35,632 nucleotides of DNA from an uncultured Blautia sp. (GCA_900539145.1 UQAX01000027.1:1-35632), one strand, 5' to 3'. Numbered from the stretch's first letter, positions 14,861 through 25,697 are shown. Notes: generated by a model not told the origin, from the sequence alone. Numbers and translations are program-made.

Positions 14861-17800
14861 ATGGAGAAAAACAGAATCCGTTCCGTAACTAATGGTAAGG
14901 CCATGAGAATGTCATACCAGCGCCAGAAAGAGGTACTGGAGATGCCGAACCTCATTGAGGTTCAGAAAGACTCTTACCAGTGGTTTCTGGACGAAGGCTT
15001 AAATGAAGTTTTTGAAGATATCTCTCCAATCGCAGATTATAGCGGTAAATTAAGCTTGGAATTTGTTGGCTTTACTTTGTGTGAAGATGAAAAGAAATAT
15101 ACCATCGAGCAATGTAAAGAAAGAGATGCAACATACGCTGCACCTTTAAAGGTAAAGGTAAGATTACACAACAAAGAAAACGGCGAAATTACCACACATG
15201 AAATTTTCATGGGTGATTTGCCACTTATGACAGCAACTGGTACGTTTGTAATTAACGGAGCTGAACGTGTTATCGTCAGCCAGTTAGTACGTTCACCAGG
15301 TATTTATTATGCAATCGCACACGATAAACTGGGTAAAACCCTGTATTCCTCAACAGTTATCCCAAACAGAGGTGCTTGGCTGGAATACGAAACAGACTCC
15401 AATGACGTATTCTATGTACGTGTAGACAGAACAAGAAAAGTCCCTATTACAGTTTTGATTCGTGCTTTAGGAATTGGTACGAATGCAGAAATTATAGATT
15501 TGTTCGGCGAAGAACCAAAGATTTTAGCCAGCTTTACAAAAGACACTTCCGAAAGCTATCAGGAAGGTCTGCTGGAATTATATAAGAAAATCCGTCCGGG
15601 CGAACCTCTGGCAGTAGAAAGCGCAGAGAGCCTGATTACAAGTATGTTCTTTGATGCTCGCCGTTACGATTTGGCAAAAGTAGGTCGTTACAAATTCAAT
15701 AAGAAGCTTCTTCTTCGTAACCGTATTGCAGGACACATGCTCGCAGAAGAAGTTGTTGATGTGACAACCGGTGAAATTATTGCCGAGGCAGGTACTGTTG
15801 TGAGTCAGGAGCTGGCTGATACCATTCAGAATGCAGCTGTTCCTTATGTATGGATACAGGGTGAAGAACGTAATATCAAAGTGCTGTCCAGCATGGCAGT
15901 AGATTTGAAGAACTACGTAGATTTAAGCGATGAAGAATTAAAAGAGCTGGGTGTTACAGAATTAGTTTACTATCCGGTACTTGCGAAAATTTTAGAAGAA
16001 AATGAAGAGCTGGATGATATCAAAGATGCAATCAAGAGAGAAATCCACGAGCTTATTCCAAAGCATATTACAAAAGAAGATATTTTAGCTTCTATTAACT
16101 ATAACATGCACTTGGAATACGGTCTCGGAACAGATGACGATATCGACCACTTAGGAAACAGACGTATCAGAGCAGTTGGCGAGCTTTTACAGAACCAGTA
16201 CAGAATTGGTCTTTCCAGATTGGAAAGAGTGGTACGTGAAAGAATGACAACTCAGGACTTAGATGGAATTTCACCACAGTCCCTGATTAATATTAAACCG
16301 GTAACAGCAGCAGTGAAGGAATTCTTTGGTTCTTCCCAGTTGTCTCAGTTCATGGATCAGAACAACCCGCTGGGTGAGCTGACACATAAGAGACGTTTAT
16401 CTGCATTAGGACCGGGTGGTCTGTCACGAGACAGAGCCGGATTTGAGGTTCGAGATGTTCACTATTCCCATTACGGAAGAATGTGTCCGATTGAAACTCC
16501 TGAAGGTCCAAACATCGGTTTGATTAACTCTCTTGCATCTTACGCAAGAATTAACGAGTATGGTTTTGTGGAAGCGCCATACAGAAAAATTGACAGAACG
16601 GATCCGAAAAATCCACGAGTAACAGACGAAGTTGTTTACATGACAGCAGACGAAGAAGATATTTATCATGTTGCTCAGGCGAATGAGCCATTGGATGAAG
16701 AAGGACATTTCATTCATAAAAACGTATCCGGTCGTTACAGAGAAGAAACACAGGAATACGAACGTCAGATGTTCGAGTACATGGACGTATCACCTAAGAT
16801 GGTGTTCTCCGTTGCTACTGCATTAATTCCTTTCCTTCAGAACGACGATGCTAACCGTGCGCTGATGGGATCAAACATGCAGCGTCAGGCGGTTCCGCTT
16901 CTTACAACAGAAGCTCCGGTAGTTGGTACAGGTATGGAATCAAAAGCAGCCGTAGACTCAGGTGTCTGCGTTGTTGCGAAAAAATCCGGTATTATAGAAT
17001 GTGCCGCTTCCAAAGAAATTATTATGAAAAATGATGATGGAACAAAAGACGTTTATCATCTGACAAAATTCATGAGAAGTAACCAGAGTAACTGCTACAA
17101 CCAGAGACCAATCGTTGTAAAAGGCGAGCATGTAGAGGCAGGTCAGGTTATTGCAGACGGTCCATCTACTTCTAACGGAGAATTAGCTCTTGGTAAGAAC
17201 CCTCTTATCGGATTTATGACATGGGAAGGTTACAACTACGAGGATGCGGTTCTTTTAAGTGAAAGATTGGTTATGGACGATGTTTATACATCTGTTCATA
17301 TTGAAGAATATGAAGCGGAAGCCAGAGATACAAAATTAGGACCGGAGGAAATCACAAGAGACGTTCCGGGTGTTGGTGACGATGCGTTAAAAGATTTGGA
17401 TGAAAGAGGTATCATCCGTATCGGTGCAGAAGTAAGAGCCGGAGATATTCTGGTTGGTAAAGTTACTCCAAAGGGAGAAACAGAGCTTACTGCGGAAGAA
17501 AGACTGCTTCGTGCCATCTTTGGTGAAAAAGCAAGAGAAGTTCGTGATACTTCCCTGAAAGTACCTCATGGTGAATACGGTATCGTAGTGGATGCAAAAG
17601 TATTTACAAGAGAAAATGGTGATGAATTATCTCCGGGTGTAAATCAGGCGGTTCGTATTTATATCGCACAGAAGAGAAAAATCTCTGTTGGTGATAAAAT
17701 GGCTGGTCGTCATGGTAACAAGGGTGTTGTTTCCCGTGTACTCCCAGTAGAAGATATGCCATTCCTGCCAAACGGACGTCCTCTGGACATCGTATTAAAT

Positions 17801-18706
17801 CCGCTTGGTGTGCCTTCTCGTATGAATATCGGACAGGTTCTTGAAATCCATTTAAGTCTTGCTGCGAAAGCATTAGGATTTAATATCGCGACACCTGTTT
17901 TCGATGGTGCAAACGAAAACGATATTCAGGATACACTGGAATTAGCAAATGATTATGTAAATACAGAAGATTTCGAAGAATTCCGTAAAAAATACGAAGA
18001 TACATTAAGACCTGAAGTAATGCAGTTCTTAGACGAAAACAAAGCACACAGAGAGCTTTGGAAAGGTGTTCCTCTCTCCAGAGATGGAAAAGTAAGACTG
18101 CGTGACGGACGTACAGGTGAATACTTCGACAGCCCTGTAACAATCGGACACATGCACTACCTGAAACTGCATCATCTGGTAGACGATAAAATCCATGCAC
18201 GTTCCACAGGTCCATACTCCTTAGTAACACAGCAGCCTCTGGGTGGTAAAGCTCAGTTCGGCGGACAGCGTTTCGGAGAGATGGAGGTTTGGGCGCTGGA
18301 AGCTTACGGTGCATCTTACACATTGCAGGAAATCCTGACAGTAAAATCTGATGATGTTATCGGACGTGTTAAAACTTACGAAGCAATTATTAAGGGTGAC
18401 AATATTCCTGAACCGGGTATTCCGGAATCCTTCAAGGTACTCTTGAAAGAATTACAGTCCTTAGGACTTGATGTAAGAGTTCTTAGAGAAGATATGACAG
18501 AAGTTGAAATTATGGAGAACATTGATTATGGCGACACAGATATGCGTTCCATTATCGAAGGGGACTCCAGAGGCAATGACAATGAGGACTACGGAAGCCA
18601 CGGATTTTCCAAACAGGAATTTGAAGGCGAAGAATTAGTAGATGTGGAAGAAGACACAGACGAAGATGTTTTCTTAGACTTAGATGAAGATGCTCTTGAT
18701 GAGTAA
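14861..18706 (+). CDS. rpoB: DNA-directed RNA polymerase subunit beta
   Basis: 1281 residues, full length for a Clostridia beta subunit. The rifampicin region reads FFGSSQLSQFMDQNNPLGEL and THKRRLSALGPGG, with the Asp, His and Ser most often mutated in resistance all of wild type, so the polymerase is predicted rifampicin-sensitive. The segment GDKMAGRHGNKGVVS and the C-terminal RFGEMEVWALEAYGA are conserved core parts. The last 45 residues are strongly acidic. AGGGGTG lies before the ATG. It is cotranscribed with rpoC, 18 bp downstream. Confidence 0.98.
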   Translation: MEKNRIRSVTNGKAMRMSYQRQKEVLEMPNLIEVQKDSYQWFLDEGLNEVFEDISPIADYSGKLSLEFVGFTLCEDEKKYTIEQCKERDATYAAPLKVKVRLHNKENGEITTHEIFMGDLPLMTATGTFVINGAERVIVSQLVRSPGIYYAIAHDKLGKTLYSSTVIPNRGAWLEYETDSNDVFYVRVDRTRKVPITVLIRALGIGTNAEIIDLFGEEPKILASFTKDTSESYQEGLLELYKKIRPGEPLAVESAESLITSMFFDARRYDLAKVGRYKFNKKLLLRNRIAGHMLAEEVVDVTTGEIIAEAGTVVSQELADTIQNAAVPYVWIQGEERNIKVLSSMAVDLKNYVDLSDEELKELGVTELVYYPVLAKILEENEELDDIKDAIKREIHELIPKHITKEDILASINYNMHLEYGLGTDDDIDHLGNRRIRAVGELLQNQYRIGLSRLERVVRERMTTQDLDGISPQSLINIKPVTAAVKEFFGSSQLSQFMDQNNPLGELTHKRRLSALGPGGLSRDRAGFEVRDVHYSHYGRMCPIETPEGPNIGLINSLASYARINEYGFVEAPYRKIDRTDPKNPRVTDEVVYMTADEEDIYHVAQANEPLDEEGHFIHKNVSGRYREETQEYERQMFEYMDVSPKMVFSVATALIPFLQNDDANRALMGSNMQRQAVPLLTTEAPVVGTGMESKAAVDSGVCVVAKKSGIIECAASKEIIMKNDDGTKDVYHLTKFMRSNQSNCYNQRPIVVKGEHVEAGQVIADGPSTSNGELALGKNPLIGFMTWEGYNYEDAVLLSERLVMDDVYTSVHIEEYEAEARDTKLGPEEITRDVPGVGDDALKDLDERGIIRIGAEVRAGDILVGKVTPKGETELTAEERLLRAIFGEKAREVRDTSLKVPHGEYGIVVDAKVFTRENGDELSPGVNQAVRIYIAQKRKISVGDKMAGRHGNKGVVSRVLPVEDMPFLPNGRPLDIVLNPLGVPSRMNIGQVLEIHLSLAAKALGFNIATPVFDGANENDIQDTLELANDYVNTEDFEEFRKKYEDTLRPEVMQFLDENKAHRELWKGVPLSRDGKVRLRDGRTGEYFDSPVTIGHMHYLKLHHLVDDKIHARSTGPYSLVTQQPLGGKAQFGGQRFGEMEVWALEAYGASYTLQEILTVKSDDVIGRVKTYEAIIKGDNIPEPGIPESFKVLLKELQSLGLDVRVLREDMTEVEIMENIDYGDTDMRSIIEGDSRGNDNEDYGSHGFSKQEFEGEELVDVEEDTDEDVFLDLDEDALDE

Positions 18707-18724
18707 TTAGGAAAGGAGTCCACA

Positions 18725-21700
18725 ATGCCGGAAACAGCAAACAAAGAGGTATATCAGCCGATGACCTTTGATGCCATCAAAATCGGACTGGCATCTCCGG
18801 AGAAAATCCGTGAATGGTCTCATGGTGAGGTGAAAAAACCGGAAACCATCAATTATAGAACATTAAAACCGGAAAAAGACGGTCTTTTCTGTGAAAGAAT
18901 TTTCGGACCAAGTAAAGACTGGGAATGTCACTGCGGTAAATATAAGAAAATCCGTTATAAAGGCGTTATCTGTGACAGATGTGGCGTTGAAGTAACAAAA
19001 GCATCTGTTCGTAGAGAACGTATGGGACATATTGAACTTGCCGCACCGGTTTCTCATATCTGGTATTTTAAGGGTATTCCTTCCAGAATGGGACTTATTC
19101 TTGACCTGTCTCCAAGAACACTGGAAAAGGTATTGTACTTTGCGAACTACATCGTTTTAGATGCAGGAACAACAGATTTACAGTACAAACAGGTTCTGAC
19201 AGAAAAAGAATATCAGGATGCAAGAGAAAAATACGGTGACAGTTTTAGAGTCGGTATGGGTGCAGAAGCTATTCAGGAGCTTCTGGCATCTATCGACTTA
19301 GAAAGAGAGTCCAAAGAGTTAAAAGCCGGTTTAAAAGACTCTACCGGACAGAAACGTGCACGTATTGTAAAACGTCTGGAAGTTGTTGAAGCTTTCAGAG
19401 AGTCAGGAAACAGACCGGAATGGATGATCATGACAGTTGTTCCTGTTATTCCGCCGGATTTACGTCCTATGGTACAGTTGGACGGTGGTCGTTTTGCAAC
19501 ATCTGACTTAAATGATTTATACAGAAGAATTATTAACAGAAATAACCGTCTGAAAAGACTGTTGGAGCTGGGTGCACCGGATATCATCGTTCGTAATGAA
19601 AAGAGAATGTTACAGGAAGCGGTAGATGCTTTAATTGATAACGGACGCCGCGGTCGTCCTGTAACAGGACCTGGTAACAGAGCACTGAAATCTCTTTCCG
19701 ATATGTTGAAAGGTAAATCAGGACGTTTCCGTCAGAACCTGTTAGGTAAACGTGTTGACTACTCAGGACGTTCTGTTATCGTTGTAGGACCTGAGCTTAA
19801 AATTTACCAGTGCGGTCTTCCAAAAGAAATGGCAATCGAATTGTTTAAGCCGTTTGTTATGAAAGAACTGGTAAGCAACGGTACTGCACACAACATTAAA
19901 AATGCAAAGAAAATGGTTGAAAAGCTTGAGCCGGCAGTATGGGATGTCTTAGAAGACGTTATTAAAGAGCATCCGGTTATGTTGAACCGAGCACCTACTC
20001 TGCATAGATTAGGTATTCAAGCATTCGAGCCAATCTTAGTTGAAGGTAAAGCAATTAAGCTGCATCCATTGGTATGTACAGCGTTCAATGCGGACTTCGA
20101 CGGTGACCAGATGGCTGTTCACCTTCCATTATCCGTAGAAGCGCAGGCAGAGTGCCGTTTCCTTCTGCTTTCACCAAACAACCTTCTGAAACCATCTGAC
20201 GGTGGTCCGGTTGCCGTTCCTTCTCAGGATATGGTTCTCGGTATTTACTATTTAACACAGGAAAGACCGGGATATAAGGGTGAAGGTAAAGTATTTAAAG
20301 ACTTGAACGAAGCAATCCTTGCTTATGAAAATCAGGCAATTACTTTACAGACAAAGATTTTCGTTTACATGGAAAAACACATGGCAGACGGAAGCGTATT
20401 AAGAGGAAAAGTACAGTCTACATTGGGCCGTCTGTTATTCAACGAAATCCTTCCGCAGGATTTAGGATTTGTAGACAGAACAATTCCGGGAAATGAACTT
20501 CTTCCGGAAGTAGATTTCCTTGTAGGTAAAAAACAGTTAAAACAGATTTTGGAAAAAGTTATCAATACACATGGCGCAACAAAGACAGCAGAAGTGCTGG
20601 ATGCAATTAAGGCAATGGGATACAAATATTCCACAAGAGCTGCCATGACAGTTTCCATTTCTGATATGACAGTGCCTCCACAGAAACCGGAAATGATTAA
20701 ACAGGCACAGGATACCGTGGACTTGATTACAAAGAATTTCAAACGTGGTCTTATTACAGAAGAAGAACGTTACAAAGAAGTTGTTGATACATGGAAAAAG
20801 ACTGACGATGCTTTGACAAAAGCGCTGCTTACAGGTCTTGATAAATACAACAACATCTTTATGATGGCTGACTCCGGTGCCCGTGGTTCTGACAAGCAGA
20901 TTAAACAGCTTGCAGGTATGCGAGGTTTGATGGCCGATACAACAGGTCATACTATCGAGTTGCCTATTAAGTCCAACTTCCGTGAAGGTCTTGACGTATT
21001 GGAGTACTTCATGTCTGCACATGGTGCCCGTAAAGGTCTGTCCGATACAGCGCTGCGTACAGCCGACTCCGGTTACCTGACAAGACGTCTTGTTGACGTA
21101 TCACAGGAACTGATTGTACGTGAAGTAGACTGTTGCGAAGGCAAAGGCGAAATTCCGGGAATGTGGGTAAAAGCTTTTGTTGACGGAAAAGAGGAAATCG
21201 AAAGTCTTCAGGAACGTATTACAGGACGTTTCTCCTGCGAAACAATTAAAGATAAAGACGGAAATGTTATCGTAAAAGCAAACCACATGATTACACCAAA
21301 ACGTGCTGCCCGTGTAGTAAACGAAGGTGTAAATGCAGAAGGCAAACCTTACGATGCAGTTAAAATCCGTACAATTCTTACCTGTAAATGCCACATCGGT
21401 GTTTGTGCAAAATGTTACGGCGCAAACATGGCAACAGGTGAACCGGTACAGGTTGGTGAAACTGTTGGTATTATTGCTGCGCAGTCTATCGGTGAACCAG
21501 GTACACAGCTTACTATGCGTACTTTCCATACCGGTGGTGTTGCCGGCGGCGATATCACACAAGGTCTTCCTCGTGTCGAAGAGCTTTTTGAAGCAAGAAA
21601 ACCAAAAGGTCTTGCAATCATTACTGAAATTAAGGGTGTTGCTACTCTTAAAGATACAAAGAAAAAACGTGAAATCATTGTAACAGACAATGAAAGCGGA

Positions 21701-22411
21701 GAAAGTAAGACATACTTAATTCCTTACGGCTCCCGTATTAAAATTCAAGACGGAGATTATCTGGAAGCCGGTGACGAGCTGACAGAAGGTTCTGTAAATC
21801 CACATGATATCCTTAGAATTAAAGGCGTTCGTGCGGTACAGGATTACATGATCCGTGAAGTTCAGAGAGTATACCGCCTTCAGGGGGTAGAAATCAATGA
21901 TAAGCACGTTGAGGTTATTGTTCGTCAGATGCTGAAGAAAATCCGCATCGAGAACAATGGTGATACAGAATTCCTTCCGGGAACACTGGTTGATGTTCTT
22001 GACTTTGAAGAAGAGAACGAAAAACTCATTGCAGAAGGAAAAGAACCGGCAGACGGAAAACAGGTTATGCTGGGTATCACAAAAGCTTCTCTGGCGACAA
22101 ACTCCTTCTTATCAGCAGCTTCCTTCCAGGAAACAACTAAGGTTCTGACAGAAGCGGCAATTAAAGGAAAAGTTGATCCACTTATCGGTCTGAAAGAAAA
22201 CGTTATTATTGGTAAGTTAATTCCTGCCGGAACAGGTATGAAGAAATATGCCAATATTAAACTGGATACAGACGGAGAAGAGGAAGAATTAGAAGACGAA
22301 TTTTTCGAAGACGAAGAAATCGTTGAAGAAACAGAAGCAGTAGAAGAAATGGAAACTGAGGAAGCAGAAGACGCTGACGAAGTGGAAGAAGAAATTACTG
22401 AAGAAGAATAA
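18725..22411 (+). CDS. rpoC: DNA-directed RNA polymerase subunit beta'
   Basis: 1228 residues. The N-terminal zinc site is Cys68, Cys70, Cys83 and Cys86 (CHCGKY, CDRCG). The catalytic NADFDGD is at 455-461, with the three Mg-binding aspartates. A second cysteine set is in CKCHIGVCAKC. The trigger loop and bridge region lie around MRTFHTGGVAGGDITQGLPR. The C-terminal 45 residues are nearly all Glu and Asp (from about 1180), beyond the conserved core. GGAAAGGAG precedes the ATG. It ends in a strong terminator at 22420. Confidence 0.98.
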   Translation: MPETANKEVYQPMTFDAIKIGLASPEKIREWSHGEVKKPETINYRTLKPEKDGLFCERIFGPSKDWECHCGKYKKIRYKGVICDRCGVEVTKASVRRERMGHIELAAPVSHIWYFKGIPSRMGLILDLSPRTLEKVLYFANYIVLDAGTTDLQYKQVLTEKEYQDAREKYGDSFRVGMGAEAIQELLASIDLERESKELKAGLKDSTGQKRARIVKRLEVVEAFRESGNRPEWMIMTVVPVIPPDLRPMVQLDGGRFATSDLNDLYRRIINRNNRLKRLLELGAPDIIVRNEKRMLQEAVDALIDNGRRGRPVTGPGNRALKSLSDMLKGKSGRFRQNLLGKRVDYSGRSVIVVGPELKIYQCGLPKEMAIELFKPFVMKELVSNGTAHNIKNAKKMVEKLEPAVWDVLEDVIKEHPVMLNRAPTLHRLGIQAFEPILVEGKAIKLHPLVCTAFNADFDGDQMAVHLPLSVEAQAECRFLLLSPNNLLKPSDGGPVAVPSQDMVLGIYYLTQERPGYKGEGKVFKDLNEAILAYENQAITLQTKIFVYMEKHMADGSVLRGKVQSTLGRLLFNEILPQDLGFVDRTIPGNELLPEVDFLVGKKQLKQILEKVINTHGATKTAEVLDAIKAMGYKYSTRAAMTVSISDMTVPPQKPEMIKQAQDTVDLITKNFKRGLITEEERYKEVVDTWKKTDDALTKALLTGLDKYNNIFMMADSGARGSDKQIKQLAGMRGLMADTTGHTIELPIKSNFREGLDVLEYFMSAHGARKGLSDTALRTADSGYLTRRLVDVSQELIVREVDCCEGKGEIPGMWVKAFVDGKEEIESLQERITGRFSCETIKDKDGNVIVKANHMITPKRAARVVNEGVNAEGKPYDAVKIRTILTCKCHIGVCAKCYGANMATGEPVQVGETVGIIAAQSIGEPGTQLTMRTFHTGGVAGGDITQGLPRVEELFEARKPKGLAIITEIKGVATLKDTKKKREIIVTDNESGESKTYLIPYGSRIKIQDGDYLEAGDELTEGSVNPHDILRIKGVRAVQDYMIREVQRVYRLQGVEINDKHVEVIVRQMLKKIRIENNGDTEFLPGTLVDVLDFEEENEKLIAEGKEPADGKQVMLGITKASLATNSFLSAASFQETTKVLTEAAIKGKVDPLIGLKENVIIGKLIPAGTGMKKYANIKLDTDGEEEELEDEFFEDEEIVEETEAVEEMETEEAEDADEVEEEITEEE

Positions 22412-22419
22412 ATAGAAAA

Positions 22420-22452
22420 GGTGGTGTCTGGATTTTCAGACACCGCCTTTTT
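22420..22452. terminator. bidirectional terminator between rpoC and the ROK gene
   Basis: An 11-bp stem (22420-22430 / 22437-22447, one G-U) with a 6-nt loop and TTTTT on the plus strand. The minus strand also has a T-rich 3' side. The last T run overlaps the stop codon of the convergent ROK gene. Confidence 0.9.
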
Positions 22453-23632
22453 AGATATTAGAGATATAAAAATGTTTGATTGCATAAGCGGCAGCTCCCA
22501 AGGCTCCGGCGTATGTATCATAGTCTAAAATCTGAACAGTCTGGTCAGAAGGATCATCTACAAATAAGAGTTGTTGTGTGATATAGTCCATCAGCTCTTC
22601 TTTTATTTCTGTATTTGAAAAAAGATTGCCGTGGAGATAAATTTTATCCGGATTAGTAATAATTGCCAAGTTTGATACAGTAATGCCCAGATATTTTAAA
22701 GCAGTAGAAATATAGTTACCAACTAAAGTATCTCCCAGAGAAAAGGCATTGGAGATATCCTCGACTGTCAAATCATCGGCACAGGGCTTGAGAGAAGGCA
22801 AAATTGTGTCTGCATTACTTTCATACAACAGGCGACAATATTTTAAAAGCCATGTTTCGCTGCAATAAGTCTGAAGGCATCCATATTTTCCACATTCACA
22901 TTTTTTTCCGTTTGGATTTACAATAGTATGTCCGATTTCGCCGGCATAATAATTTGTCCCTTGAAAAAGCTTTGAGTTTTCTATGAGAGCACAAAACATA
23001 CCTGCCCCTACATGGAAGTAGGCAAAGGTATCAGGGGAAGAAGCATCAAATAAATATCTTCCAAATGCCATACAGCGAACATTATTTTCGCAGATAATAG
23101 GTATATTCAGCCGTTTTCTCAGAACTTCTCCGCTAAATTGCGGACAAAGAGAAGAATTCGTGATGACTTTATCCTGATGAGTATCCATGTGTCCGGGAAC
23201 TGCAATTCCAATTCCGATTACAGAGGAAGCGAAAGAAGGGTTTTCTTCTAAAATAGCTTTTACTTTTTCTGTGATAAAATCAGTGATATTTCCGTTATCC
23301 GTTTCTTTGGCAGAAAAAGAAGACTGTAATACCGCAACACCCCGTAAATTACATACTGAAAAACGGATATGTCGGGAAGTGAACTCAACTCCTATGGCGT
23401 ATACTCGGTCAGGGACGATATCTAATAAAATTTTTCTTCTTCCGGGGGAACAATCTGTGGTGTTATCCTCTGCACCGACTTCCTGTATAATTCCTTCCTG
23501 AATAAAGTTTCCGGAAATGGATGTTACTGTTGCCGGAGTGATTTGCGTTTGCTTAGCAATCGTGGAGCGTGCAACAGGTGCATTGCGGAAAATGTATTCC
23601 AATATGGTACTTCGGTTTTCCTGATTAGTCAT
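22451..23632 (-). CDS. ROK-family transcriptional regulator (NagC/XylR type)
   Basis: 393 residues. The N-terminal winged helix is at about 5-60 (NRSTILEYIFRNAPVARSTI, then TPATVTSISGNFIQEGIIQE), and a ROK sugar-binding domain follows: GIGIAVPGHMD, GEIGH, and the zinc motif CECGKYGCLQ. The phosphate loop reads AIGVEFTSRHIRFSV and lacks the Asp of true sugar kinases, so it is probably a regulator only. It follows the DUF4838 gene with 6 bp between them, so both share a transcript. It likely answers to the sugar taken up by the divergent ABC system. AGGAGG lies about 10 nt before its ATG. Confidence 0.9.
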   Translation of the reverse strand: MTNQENRSTILEYIFRNAPVARSTIAKQTQITPATVTSISGNFIQEGIIQEVGAEDNTTDCSPGRRKILLDIVPDRVYAIGVEFTSRHIRFSVCNLRGVAVLQSSFSAKETDNGNITDFITEKVKAILEENPSFASSVIGIGIAVPGHMDTHQDKVITNSSLCPQFSGEVLRKRLNIPIICENNVRCMAFGRYLFDASSPDTFAYFHVGAGMFCALIENSKLFQGTNYYAGEIGHTIVNPNGKKCECGKYGCLQTYCSETWLLKYCRLLYESNADTILPSLKPCADDLTVEDISNAFSLGDTLVGNYISTALKYLGITVSNLAIITNPDKIYLHGNLFSNTEIKEELMDYITQQLLFVDDPSDQTVQILDYDTYAGALGAAAYAIKHFYISNI

Positions 23633-23638
23633 GAACGT

Positions 23639-25543
23639 TTAACCTCCTATTATGGGGAAACCGGCATAATTGGTAGAAACCTCTATAACACGATAAACGT
23701 CAAGCGCCTTCTGGAAGTCAAGCTCGTGTGAACAAATAAAATCATGAAAATCTTTCCATGCCTTTTGGGTATTTTCCTGTTCCCCTCCTGCTAAATAATA
23801 AAGTGCATTTGCTAATAGTATACAATACTCATTATGGTAGTCAAGATGTTTACAGAAAATGTCAGTTATAGCAGATGGATGTGTGGCAGGGCAGGTCTCC
23901 CGATTTTCTTTAAAACGCAGTAAAACTTCTTTTAATTTCATCATATTTTCCTGTACGGTTTTGTTTTCACGAGGACCTTTTCCGTTAAAGTAATCACAGT
24001 CGCAAAGAGCAGAAACCTGACTTAAATATTCGTAGTAAATTTTCCAGTTTTCGCCGTATGCTGCGGAAAAATATTCTTCAGCCAGTTCTTCAAAGGTTTG
24101 TGTTGTTCCGAAAAGACATTTGCCCATTACATAATTGGGAAGTCCGTTAGGTAAAAATGCCCGAAGCTCCTGACAACTGATATAACCGTCTAAATGAAGC
24201 TCTTTTAAATATTTAATATCATCATAAATGATTTTTGAAATATGCACATACCCCATATCACCGTAATGCGCCCGTCCCAAAGGATAGTCATAGTCAAAAC
24301 ATTCGCCATTAAAGGCTTTTTGCCATTGGTTTAAGAAAGACAAATTTTCTTCCAGATTAACAGGAAGAGTAATTTTATTACGCACATATGCAGGAGGAGC
24401 GGGAAGCTCGTTTGGCATTTGGTAAGATTTCTTAAAAGTACGGCTGATTGGCGCAAACATCATAACAAATCGGTCAGGATTTAGGATTTCTTCTTTTTGA
24501 GGCGCCCAAAGCAATTCCTCGTAAATCAAAAAGACAATTTTTGTTTTTAATTTTTTTTCTGTGAGAAGAGCATCAATTCTATTCAGTATACGCACATATA
24601 AATCAGTCGGTATGGACTTTTGACAATTTTCACATTCACAATGGTTATTGGCAGCATCGGCCAGCCATACATGAAGGTAATCAACCTCAGGGTGTTTTTT
24701 AGCATAAGCTACAACCTTTTCGGCAAAACTTTCCACTACGTCAGGATTGGAATAGCATAAGTTTGTGTTAATAGGGATGCCGCCAAAGAAGCCTCTCTTT
24801 CCGTTTACTAATGCAGTAAGAGGAAGTTGAGACTCATCCAAAGTATTGTCTGTTACCACCCAACCTAAAGTATTCTGATTTAAAACAGAACAAGTCCAAC
24901 CGTGACCTACCCGATGATGCTCTAAACTGCGTTTTTGCAATTCCTCATCTATAAGCAGAGAAATTTCGGCTGCTTTTTCTAATGAAAAATCCTCGGCAGG
25001 GAGCATAGGGTTGTTTTTGTGACTGTACCATAAATTTAAAAAAGCATAGGGAAGCTCAAATTGTAGGAAAAAGGTGTTAAAGCCCAGCTTTGGAAGCCAG
25101 TCAATAAATTCAAAAATATTTTCCGGACAATCTGCTCCTTCGATACATACACCACGATACTTGTTTTCTGCTTTTTCATAGCAGTGAACATCTAAACCTT
25201 CTATGGAAGAGATTTGCGGAATGTGTTCATATTCCTTTCCCGGTCTTAAAAATCTGCATCCGATAAGTGTCAGATATTTGTACACACCTAAAAGAACAGA
25301 ACGGGGATTGCTCCCTTGGATGTATCCGTTTAAATTAGAAATTTCAATACGATAGGCATCCTCTGTATCAGAAAGGCTATGAGTATCAGAGAAAAGTCCG
25401 AGGGTGATATTGGAACAGGAAACTGCTGTGGTATCATTCGTAAAGTTAATCGTATTATTTACTTTTAATAAATAATGCTTTAATTCAGAAGCAGCGAAAG
25501 AAATAGTTCTCGACTCTTTTGAATAGGATAATCTGGCATACAT
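23639..25543 (-). CDS. DUF4838-domain protein, candidate glycosidase
   Basis: 634 residues. No signal peptide is seen, so it is probably cytosolic. The N-terminal part (about 1-110) looks like the small alpha/beta domain found before the barrel in GH20 and GH67 enzymes (SELKHYLLKV, then SNPRSVLLGVYKYLTLIGCR). The middle part is barrel-like, with YRGVCIEGADCPENIFEFID and the DUF4838 signature HVWLADAANNHCECENCQKS, which has a C-x-C-x2-C group. No activity is established for the family as far as I know. The context (ROK regulator and sugar ABC genes) points to intracellular breakdown of an imported oligosaccharide. It has GGAGG before the ATG on the minus strand. Confidence 0.75.
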   Translation of the reverse strand: MYARLSYSKESRTISFAASELKHYLLKVNNTINFTNDTTAVSCSNITLGLFSDTHSLSDTEDAYRIEISNLNGYIQGSNPRSVLLGVYKYLTLIGCRFLRPGKEYEHIPQISSIEGLDVHCYEKAENKYRGVCIEGADCPENIFEFIDWLPKLGFNTFFLQFELPYAFLNLWYSHKNNPMLPAEDFSLEKAAEISLLIDEELQKRSLEHHRVGHGWTCSVLNQNTLGWVVTDNTLDESQLPLTALVNGKRGFFGGIPINTNLCYSNPDVVESFAEKVVAYAKKHPEVDYLHVWLADAANNHCECENCQKSIPTDLYVRILNRIDALLTEKKLKTKIVFLIYEELLWAPQKEEILNPDRFVMMFAPISRTFKKSYQMPNELPAPPAYVRNKITLPVNLEENLSFLNQWQKAFNGECFDYDYPLGRAHYGDMGYVHISKIIYDDIKYLKELHLDGYISCQELRAFLPNGLPNYVMGKCLFGTTQTFEELAEEYFSAAYGENWKIYYEYLSQVSALCDCDYFNGKGPRENKTVQENMMKLKEVLLRFKENRETCPATHPSAITDIFCKHLDYHNEYCILLANALYYLAGGEQENTQKAWKDFHDFICSHELDFQKALDVYRVIEVSTNYAGFPIIGG

Positions 25544-25566
25544 AATATTTCCTCCGTTATTTTATG

Positions 25567-25588
25567 ATTTTAAATAATTATTTTAAAT
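25567..25588. repeat. AT-rich repeat near the DUF4838 start
   Basis: ATTTTAAAT occurs twice (25567-25575, 25580-25588), and AAATAATTATTT (25572-25583) is a perfect palindrome. It lies in the 5' leader of the DUF4838 gene and could be an operator, though AT-rich sequence makes chance palindromes common. Confidence 0.3.
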
Positions 25589-25697
25589 AAAAAATTATAA
25601 ATAAATTATATCGGAAAGAAAATGAAAAGTATATGTTGATAATGCACATAAATAGGATATTAAAATTGAATATAATTAACAAAATGTTTAAAAAATA

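Noticed and set aside
21925..22521. Long minus-strand frame opposite the rpoC 3' end
   Set aside because: Ser-rich shadow of the Glu-rich tail of RpoC; it also runs through the terminator.
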